Positions 3,851-9,370 of a stretch of 9,370 nucleotides of DNA are shown in pieces. The stretch covers positions 1-9,370 of the forward strand of contig DJPP01000095.1 of NCBI GenBank assembly GCA_002438575.1. The letters are read 5' to 3'. This stretch comes from Oscillospiraceae bacterium UBA6409 (GTDB lineage: Bacteria; Bacillota; Clostridia; Oscillospirales; Oscillospiraceae). The first letter of the stretch is position 1. Each line of letters begins with the position of its first letter. A program made the translations under genes and the position numbers. The notes under the pieces were generated by a model, which saw only the letters and a program-made list of their open reading frames with translations, did no database searches and was not told the origin of the DNA.

Positions 3851-5809
3851 TTACTCTCCCTCCTTGATGACACGGATGGGGATATCCACGGTGGGCATCT
3901 TGCCGTAGGCCTTCAGCGTCATGCTGCCCGCCGCCTGTCCGCCGTCCGTGATGTTGGCCGCCTGCAATGCCTTCAGCTGCTCCGCCGTGATGTTCACCGC
4001 CGGCAGCAGCTCCTGGTAGCTGGTGGCCGTCACACCGGCGATGGATAGCGTGTACACAAAGGGCGCTTCGCTGCCCGTCCAGCCGGACGCCAGCAGCGTG
4101 GCCGTCACCGTGGCCTTGGGGCCGGAGTAGTCCGTGCCTGCTGTTGCCGCCGTCACGCCGCCGGCGCCGTCGCCCTTCAGCAGTCCTCTGGCCGTCACCT
4201 TGGCCTGGAAGTCGGCCACTTTCTTGCCGCTGTCGGACAGATTGCCCGCCGCGTCCAGCGCGGCCAGGTTGCCCGCCGCCGCGGGCACCGTCTTGTCCGC
4301 CTTGTTCCCGATCTTGGCCAGGTCGCTGTTGAACTGCGTTTCCGTGCCGGTGTAGCCGCCCTTGCTGGCGGCGGTGTAGGCGCTCTCGCCTGCCTCGCCC
4401 TGCGGGCCCTGGATGCCCTGCTCGCCCTGGGGGCCGGTCTCGCCCTGCGGGCCCTGTGGGCCTTCCGGTCCCTCCGGGCCGGTGGGGCCGGTGGGGCCCG
4501 TCGCGCCGGTAGCGCCCTGCTCGCCCTTCTCGCCCTGGATCCCCTGTTCGCCCTGGGGGCCCTGGGGGCCGGTGGGGCCTGCGGGGCCGGTCTCGCCGGT
4601 GTCGCCCTTCTCTCCCTGGATACCCTGCACGCCCTGCGGCCCCTGCGCGCCGGTGTCTCCCTTGGGCCCCTGCGCGCCGGTGGCGCCGGTGGGGCCCTGT
4701 GGGCCCTGCGGGCCTTGCAGCTTACCCACGCTGGTCCAGTCGCCGTTCAGTGCCGACCATATGAATATTTCGTCATCCTCGCCGGTCACCTGGTAGGCGT
4801 ACTCGTTGCCGGTGGGGAATGCCTGCTTCAGCGCCGCCAGCGTCGGGTAGATATCCTTGATGGTGAAGGACTTGCCGTCCTCGCCGGGATCGCCCTTCTG
4901 TCCCTGCGGCCCGGTAGGGCCTGCGGGGCCGGTAGCGCCGGTAGCACCCTTGGGGCCTGTCTCGCCCTGGGGGCCCTGGATGCCCTGCGGGCCTGCGGGG
5001 CCCTGGGGGCCTGCCGCGCCGTCCGCGCCGGTGGGGCCTGTCTCGCCCTGCTTTCCCTGTATGCCCTGCGCGCCCTGTGCGCCGGCAGGACCGGCAGGGC
5101 CGGTGGCGCCTGTCGCGCCGGTAGCGCCCTTCTCACCCTTAGCGCCCTGCAAACCGCGGGGGCCCTGGATACCCTGGGGGCCGGTGGCGCCCGTGGCGCC
5201 CTGCAAACCCTGCACGCCCTGGGGGCCCTGGGGGCCGCGGATGTTGTAGGCGGGCGGCGGCGTGGCCGTTTCGCTCAGCACGAACGTCAGGTTGCCCAGG
5301 CCGTCCACCGCCGGATACCATGCCGCGCCCTGCGGTCCCTGGTCTCCCGTGTCGCCCTTGTCTCCCTTGTCGCCCTTCGCGCCGGTGTCGCCCTTGTCGC
5401 CCTTCACGCCGGATACGATGGTATAGGTGCCGTCGTCCGTCACCACACTGGCCCCGCCGAACTTCAGCCGGCTCCGCTGCGGCATCTGCTGCCCCGCCGC
5501 GTCGTAGATCAAATGCCCGGAGGAGGCCACCTCCGTCCACGTCGCACCGTCCGAGGATACCTCGATGTGCTCGTCCGCATTCAGCCGGATATACTTGATA
5601 TCCTCGCTGCCGTACTGGATGAGCTGCTCCACGCCCAGCGCGATCAGCGCGTCGATGAGCTCGTTGTGCCCGTCCTTCACCGGCCCGGAGGTGAGCCGGT
5701 CAAAGACCTTTTTGTTTTCCTCAGCCGTCCCGCTGAGTTGGTCCGGGGATGCCTGTACGCCCTTACTGGTAATGTCGGCATCCGTGATCTTGAAATCGCT
5801 CAGTCCCAT
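3851..5809 (-). CDS. Collagen-like phage tail fibre protein
   Basis: This 652-residue fibre begins MGLSDFKITDADITSKGVQ, a start I associate with clostridial phage fibre or tail proteins. The N-terminal part (1-130) should attach to the particle and includes a short beta-rich region ending GTYTIVSGV. Gly-X-Y repeats occupy about residues 134-161, 192-312 and 366-475, with triplets such as GPQ, GPT, GAT, GEK and GPA that should form a trimeric triple helix. Two non-collagen inserts interrupt them (AAWYPAVDGLGNLTFVLSE and the ~54-residue FTIKDIYPTLAALKQAFPTG region). A linker with SAYTAASKGGYTGTETQFNS and a C-terminal globular domain (about 563-652) complete it. The start at 5809 lies 12 bases after the upstream stop. 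Bacterial collagen lacks hydroxyproline, and Gln/Thr/charged residues replace it here. This is probably the shaft next to, or carrying, the diversified receptor-binding protein. Confidence 0.92.
   Translation of the reverse strand: MGLSDFKITDADITSKGVQASPDQLSGTAEENKKVFDRLTSGPVKDGHNELIDALIALGVEQLIQYGSEDIKYIRLNADEHIEVSSDGATWTEVASSGHLIYDAAGQQMPQRSRLKFGGASVVTDDGTYTIVSGVKGDKGDTGAKGDKGDKGDTGDQGPQGAAWYPAVDGLGNLTFVLSETATPPPAYNIRGPQGPQGVQGLQGATGATGPQGIQGPRGLQGAKGEKGATGATGATGPAGPAGAQGAQGIQGKQGETGPTGADGAAGPQGPAGPQGIQGPQGETGPKGATGATGPAGPTGPQGQKGDPGEDGKSFTIKDIYPTLAALKQAFPTGNEYAYQVTGEDDEIFIWSALNGDWTSVGKLQGPQGPQGPTGATGAQGPKGDTGAQGPQGVQGIQGEKGDTGETGPAGPTGPQGPQGEQGIQGEKGEQGATGATGPTGPTGPEGPEGPQGPQGETGPQGEQGIQGPQGEAGESAYTAASKGGYTGTETQFNSDLAKIGNKADKTVPAAAGNLAALDAAGNLSDSGKKVADFQAKVTARGLLKGDGAGGVTAATAGTDYSGPKATVTATLLASGWTGSEAPFVYTLSIAGVTATSYQELLPAVNITAEQLKALQAANITDGGQAAGSMTLKAYGKMPTVDIPIRVIKEGE
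4385..4714 (-). repeat. Collagen Gly-X-Y block 3
   Basis: About 37 consecutive Gly-X-Y triplets (fibre residues 366-475) are encoded by GGC/GGG-rich 9-base near-repeats. These low-complexity tracts can recombine, so fibre length may differ between relatives. Confidence 0.85.
4874..5236 (-). repeat. Collagen Gly-X-Y block 2 (longest)
   Basis: About 40 Gly-X-Y triplets (fibre residues 192-312), including runs such as GATGATGPAGPAG and GPQGPAGPQGIQGPQG. The block is separated from the third by a ~54-residue non-collagen insert. Confidence 0.85.
5327..5410 (-). repeat. Collagen Gly-X-Y block 1 (short, highly charged)
   Basis: Nine Gly-X-Y triplets (fibre residues 134-161), mostly GDK, GDT and GAK. 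The Asp/Lys alternation differs from the Pro/Gln-rich later blocks and could give charge-paired nucleation of the triple helix, which is inference. Confidence 0.8.
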
Positions 5810-5821
5810 GTGTTCACCGCC

Positions 5822-7705
5822 TTATCTCCTGTAGTTGGTGCCCGGCTCCTTGTACTGCACGCCGAAGGCGTACAGGCCGAAGGGCTCGTTCACCTCGTCG
5901 TTCCGCAGCCGGAACCGCACCTTGTCCACCTTTTTCAGCTTCACCTTGCCGTACAGTGTGCGCGGCGTCTGATCTCCGCTGAAGGTGAATTTCCCGAAGT
6001 CGATGTACTCGAAGCTCAGATACCGGGCCTTGCTCTTGGCGTCGTATACCTGCTTCCAGATACCCCGCACCAGCGCGTAGATCTTCACGCCGGTAACAGG
6101 TGCCGCCGCCAGCCGGGCGGCCACGCCCGTGAACGACTTGGTCTGGAAGAACAGGTTGCCGTCGAAGTCCGCCGTGTCCCAGTAGGCCGTGATGGCCGCG
6201 CCGTCGTCGTTGTAGCTGGCCGGGCTGTCCAGGCTTGATGCGAACCGGCACAGCTTCCCGTCCGCCGTGCCGAAGCACAGCGCGCCGTCCTCGTCCGTGA
6301 ACACGACGCGGGCCGGGATGTCCGGGAAGTAGTAGCACTCATACTGAAAGCTGCTGTAGGGGCTGTTCTTCTCGTAGGTCTTCTGCTGCAAGTCCAGCAG
6401 ATACACCGTGCCGTCCAGCGCCATGGCGTAGAAGTCGCCGTAGATGCACGCGCTGGCGGCGCTGCGGTCCTCCGCCTCGCGGATGGCGCTGCCGATGTAG
6501 TAGCTGCGCTCCTGGCTGTACTTCTCGCCGGTCAGTTCCTCCGCCGTGATGGCGAACACGCCCCGGTCCGTGAGGAACAGCGGCTCCTTGTCCGTCCGGC
6601 AGAAGGTGTCCGGGGCCACCGCGTCCTGTCCGATGATGGTGTTGGTGATGCGGAACACCGCCTCGCCGTCCTCGTTCAGCGAGCCGGTACGCACCACCAC
6701 GTTCCGGCCGTCGGCGCTGCCGGTGAGGAACGCCGCCAGTGTATTGCTGAGCACGGTGTACCCCACCACCTCGCCGCCGTCGCGGGCGATCTTGGTGTAG
6801 TTGGTGTCCGGGAAGAACGCCGGATCGTCGAATTCGCTGTAGAAGTCCGTGCCCTTCTTGTCGCTGTTCCCACTGAGGAACGCCCGGTCCGTAGCACCGC
6901 CCACGCCGTACACCGCCGGGATGGTGCAGTGGTTGATGGTGTCCGCGTACCCCTCCCGCGTCTTGGAGGCGGTGATGTGCACGTTGTCCTGTCCCGTCAC
7001 CGGGCTTTCCCCCGGCGCGGTGTTGAACGTCACCTTCCCCGCTTCCCTGTCCACGGTGAAGTCCGTGTTTTCCACCTTGGCCACCCACTCGCCGTCGCTG
7101 TTCAGCACCTCCGCCGTCACAGGATCACTGTCCAGCCCCTCCGTGGTCAGCTGGTACACCGTGGCGTCCTTTGTGCCGAGGAAGCTCTCCGTCCACTTCT
7201 TTCCGATGAGGTTCAGCCCCTGATAGGCCGTTCCGCCGCCGGTGGGGCGGCGGGAGATGATGATCGTCGGCACCGTGGCGTTGTCGCTGACCGCCGAAAG
7301 CGTCGTGCCGTCATAGACGCGGTACACGCTGCCGTCCAGCAGGTACAGCTTTTCGTCAAAGACGAAGCTGCGGCTCCTGGCGTCCGCCATGTCCCCTATG
7401 GCCTCCAGCGTCCATGCGCCGTCCGTGCCGATGTTCCGCCGGTACAGCTTCCCGCCGGCATGGACCAGCACCTCCCCGGCCAGCCGGTGGATGCCGTTGA
7501 TGGCCGCGTTGCCGTAGGCCGTCACCATCGTGGTGTAGCCGGTCCGCTTGCGGACCTTGCCCACCTGGTCGCGTATCATGTTAGGCGCCTCCGGGGACCG
7601 GGACTTGTCCACATTGCTGGGGCTGTTGTTCAGGTCCACGCCCCGGAAGGCCTCAATGACCACGCTGTATTTCTTGCTTGCCGCCGGTACCGTGAATTGT
7701 GCCAT
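5822..7705 (-). CDS. Phage tail hub / head-stabilisation-like protein, possible beta-propeller
   Basis: This 627-residue protein has no signal peptide or membrane segment. Near the N-terminus is FRGVDLNNSPSNVDKSRSPE followed by APNMIRDQVGKVRKRTGY (about residues 20-57). I associate this signature with phage tail-hub or P22 gp10-like stabilisation proteins. The rest is beta-rich with recurring short strands ending in a displayed value, such as SFVFDEKLYLLDGSVYRVYDG, DFYAMALDGTVYLLD and ALCFGTADGKLCRF. That pattern is consistent with a beta-propeller. The C-terminal ~90 residues form a further beta domain (VKIYALVRGIWKQVYD to the end). The start lies three bases after the adaptor-like gene, and the fibre gene follows by 12 bases. 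In short-tailed phages such a protein links the portal-adaptor complex to the tail tip. A virion structural role is secure from context; the specific role is inference. Confidence 0.75.
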   Translation of the reverse strand: MAQFTVPAASKKYSVVIEAFRGVDLNNSPSNVDKSRSPEAPNMIRDQVGKVRKRTGYTTMVTAYGNAAINGIHRLAGEVLVHAGGKLYRRNIGTDGAWTLEAIGDMADARSRSFVFDEKLYLLDGSVYRVYDGTTLSAVSDNATVPTIIISRRPTGGGTAYQGLNLIGKKWTESFLGTKDATVYQLTTEGLDSDPVTAEVLNSDGEWVAKVENTDFTVDREAGKVTFNTAPGESPVTGQDNVHITASKTREGYADTINHCTIPAVYGVGGATDRAFLSGNSDKKGTDFYSEFDDPAFFPDTNYTKIARDGGEVVGYTVLSNTLAAFLTGSADGRNVVVRTGSLNEDGEAVFRITNTIIGQDAVAPDTFCRTDKEPLFLTDRGVFAITAEELTGEKYSQERSYYIGSAIREAEDRSAASACIYGDFYAMALDGTVYLLDLQQKTYEKNSPYSSFQYECYYFPDIPARVVFTDEDGALCFGTADGKLCRFASSLDSPASYNDDGAAITAYWDTADFDGNLFFQTKSFTGVAARLAAAPVTGVKIYALVRGIWKQVYDAKSKARYLSFEYIDFGKFTFSGDQTPRTLYGKVKLKKVDKVRFRLRNDEVNEPFGLYAFGVQYKEPGTNYRR

Positions 7706-7708
7706 GCC

Positions 7709-8371
7709 TTACCACCACCCTGTCGTATTACGAACACCAGCGGACCGGATGCCCGATCCGCTGGATGCGTAAGCCGTTTGCACCTTCACAAGACCGTCCT
7801 CGTATTCATTCCGCAGTATGGTCGCTATGGAGATGTCGTCCTCCTTGTACAGCTCCGCCGCGATGTACAGCGGGATCAGTACCGCGGCCTCCGCCGCCAG
7901 GTCGATCTCCTCCTCGTCCGGCGTTTCCGCCGTGACGGTCTGCGGGTACGCCTTGTACCACAGCGTGTAGGTGCCCACCACGCTTCCGGGGATGACGAAC
8001 ACGTCGTCACCCTCCATGCTCCAGTCCTCCGCGGTACCGTAGGCGGTGCCGTCGGCGAACATGACCTCGCTGCTGTTCAGGCAGCGGAAGCGCGGCAGGT
8101 AGTCCTGCAGAGGTATCTTGTATAGGTCCTTTGTCTTGGGCAGGATCAGCTTCTCCGCCGTCACCGCCGGTTCTGCGGCGTCGGCGTCGATCTCGATCTG
8201 CCACGACTTGAGGATGGGGCGGCCAACGGACGCGATCTGCTGCAGCGCCTCGTTGGCCTTGGCGGGCATGGCATTGATATACTCACGGTTGATGTCGTCC
8301 TCCGTCAGCACAGCGCCTTCGTTGGAGTACATGGTCTGCAGCGCAGCCAGTTTCACATCTCCCCATGTCAT
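7709..8371 (-). CDS. Head-tail adaptor / head completion-like protein
   Basis: This 220-residue protein is encoded between the capsid and the tail-hub-like gene. The N-terminus is helical and starts MTWGDVKLAALQTMYSNEG. It continues INREYINAMPAKANEALQQI (about 28-47), a layout typical of phage adaptor proteins that ring the portal (gp4- or gp6-like). The middle (about 55-145) is beta-rich, with LYKIPLQDYLPRF and FVIPGSVVGTYTLWYKAYP. A helical acidic stretch follows, EEEIDLAAEAAVLIPLYIAAELY, and then a Gly/Ser-rich tail. DLAAEAAVLIPLYIAAELYKEDD resembles the C-terminal helix of connector proteins. The start follows the capsid stop by 18 bases, behind an AGGAAGG-like ribosome binding site. The structural role is likely from order and layout; the precise family is not proven. 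Confidence 0.7.
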   Translation of the reverse strand: MTWGDVKLAALQTMYSNEGAVLTEDDINREYINAMPAKANEALQQIASVGRPILKSWQIEIDADAAEPAVTAEKLILPKTKDLYKIPLQDYLPRFRCLNSSEVMFADGTAYGTAEDWSMEGDDVFVIPGSVVGTYTLWYKAYPQTVTAETPDEEEIDLAAEAAVLIPLYIAAELYKEDDISIATILRNEYEDGLVKVQTAYASSGSGIRSAGVRNTTGWW

Positions 8372-8389
8372 GCCGCCACCGCCTTCCTC

Positions 8390-9370
8390 TCAGGTGAGGT
8401 CGGTGCCGGTGGACATATTGCCCACAGCGACGAACCGCCAGTCGGCGAAGCCCGCGCCGAAGCGGGCGCGGCCCTGCCAGACGTTGTTGTCGTTGTTGTT
8501 GTCGATGACGGACTTCACGTCCAGGGGCACGCGGTCCTGGAAGATGGGGCCGTCGTTCAGCTCAATGAACTTGCTGTCCAGCAGGAAGAAGGGCTTTTCG
8601 CTGCTCTTGCCCAGGTCAGCCAGCGCGGCGGTCAGATAGGGATCCACGATGATGTTCCAGCGGCCGAACTGGTAGTTGAAGGCGTTGTTGCCGGAGGTGG
8701 GCTCCTTGTCGGCGCCCACGGCGGCGAACACGGCGTCCTTCAGTGCAGCGTCGTTGGGGATCCAGATAGTGTCCGGGGCCACGCCCAGCAGCTCGCCGTT
8801 GTCGCCCTTGATGTTCTGCATCTCGGTCTCGATCTTGCCCAGCAGGGTGTTGGTGAAGGTGCCCTTGTACAGGTTGGTCTGCTTGGCGCCGTTGACCTTG
8901 TTGGGGTGCGTCTTGGAGAACAGGGCCTGCCCGTCGGCGCTGCCGCAGGCGAAGGTCTTGCCCTTGTAGGAAACGGTGGTGCCGTACAGGCCGCCGGCGT
9001 AGAGGATGCGGCCGAACTTCTCGCGGGTGCGGCCGTAGGCGGTCACCAGCTTGTTGGCGCGCTGCTTCATGGTGCCCAGCAGGCAGTCCTCCACCAGCTC
9101 CTGCGTCACAGAGAAGGACTGCTTGAAGGTCATGTTCACGATGTCCCGGAAGTAGCCGTCCTCAAAGCCGGTCTTGGGATAATCGCCGCCTTCACCCACG
9201 GGCTCGAAGTCGCCCATAGCGGTTTCGCTGGAATAGCGCTCCGCCCAGTGGCGGCTCTTTTCCATGCGGTACAGATAGGGCAGCAGGCTCTCCCGCTGGA
9301 AGGCCTCGCCCCGGCTCTCCAGAAATGCCTTCAGCGGCACCTGGCAATCGCCGTAGATGGTCCCGTTCAT
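8390..9370 (-). CDS. Major capsid protein (Mu gpT-like/HK97-fold family), start at window edge
   Basis: At least 326 residues lie in frame up to the right edge, which ends exactly at an ATG codon. The true start may be this codon or lie further upstream. Key segments are YFRDIVNMTFKQSFSVTQEL with VEDCLLG (about 73-99), AYGRTREKFGRILYAGG (110-126), ADGQALFSKTHPNK (144-157) and a late domain with GRWNIIVDPYLT and KPFFLLD. The D-G-x-LFSxxHP element and the FSVTQELVED helix recall the Mu-type major head protein family. The length is about that of a full shell protein. It is expected to form the icosahedral shell. As the first gene in the transcribed order here, it places the DGR inside the virion structural module of a phage or prophage. 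Confidence 0.85.
   Translation of the reverse strand: MNGTIYGDCQVPLKAFLESRGEAFQRESLLPYLYRMEKSRHWAERYSSETAMGDFEPVGEGGDYPKTGFEDGYFRDIVNMTFKQSFSVTQELVEDCLLGTMKQRANKLVTAYGRTREKFGRILYAGGLYGTTVSYKGKTFACGSADGQALFSKTHPNKVNGAKQTNLYKGTFTNTLLGKIETEMQNIKGDNGELLGVAPDTIWIPNDAALKDAVFAAVGADKEPTSGNNAFNYQFGRWNIIVDPYLTAALADLGKSSEKPFFLLDSKFIELNDGPIFQDRVPLDVKSVIDNNNDNNVWQGRARFGAGFADWRFVAVGNMSTGTDLT

Noticed and set aside
4385..5410. Short tandem repeats resembling a CRISPR array or minisatellite
   Set aside because: The repeats follow 9-base Gly-X-Y codon periodicity within an open reading frame, with no spacer-repeat alternation.
4715..6238. Long plus-strand frame (507 codons) opposite the collagen-like and propeller-like genes
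   Set aside because: It is antisense to two convincing genes, is rich in Ala/Gly/Arg/Leu as expected for the shadow of collagen codons, and shows no recognisable domain or ribosome binding site.

Overview
This looks like a block of the late (structural) genes of a tailed phage or prophage, with every gene on the minus strand. It contains a complete diversity-generating retroelement (DGR). Base composition is GC-rich, genes start with ATG behind AGGAG-type ribosome binding sites, and gaps between genes are a few bases or less outside the DGR. The style of the reverse transcriptase, the Avd protein and the diversified protein resembles phages and prophages of high-GC Clostridia from animal guts. 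The host assignment is inference from recalled family resemblance, not a search result.

Read in the direction of transcription (right to left), the window opens with a major capsid protein (8390-9370, touching the window edge). A 220-residue head-tail adaptor-like protein follows (7709-8371), then a 627-residue protein that may be a beta-propeller tail hub or stabilisation protein (5822-7705). No tape-measure or tail-tube gene separates the capsid from the fibre genes, which suggests a short-tailed (podovirus-like) particle. Next is a 652-residue fibre with three collagen-like Gly-X-Y blocks (3851-5809).

The DGR runs from about 3846 down to 685 in the classical order: target gene - VR - avd - TR - reverse transcriptase. 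The target protein (2836-3846) ends in a C-type-lectin-like domain whose last ~43 residues are encoded by the variable repeat (VR, 2849-2968). A near-copy, the template repeat (TR, 2091-2210), lies between avd (2260-2763) and the reverse transcriptase (685-1806). Aligned by hand without gaps, TR and VR differ at 16 of 120 positions. Fifteen of these are adenines of the coding-sense TR replaced by another base in VR, all within twelve Asn (AAY) codons of TR. The sixteenth is a silent C-to-G at the invariant 3' end, where IMH and IMH* are expected to differ. A perfect 8-bp GC-rich hairpin with a GAAA loop (coding sense) lies just downstream of VR, matching the target-site hairpin described for the Bordetella phage DGR.

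The expected working model is as follows. The template RNA containing TR is copied by the Avd-reverse transcriptase complex with errors at adenines. The mutagenised cDNA replaces VR, changing the ligand-binding surface of a tail-tip protein that probably sits with the collagen-like fibre, and so shifting host recognition. Downstream of the reverse transcriptase are a translationally coupled small gene of unknown function (287-688) and the start of another small phage gene cut by the window edge (1-283). I see no tRNA, rRNA, CRISPR array, insertion sequence or convincing terminator.
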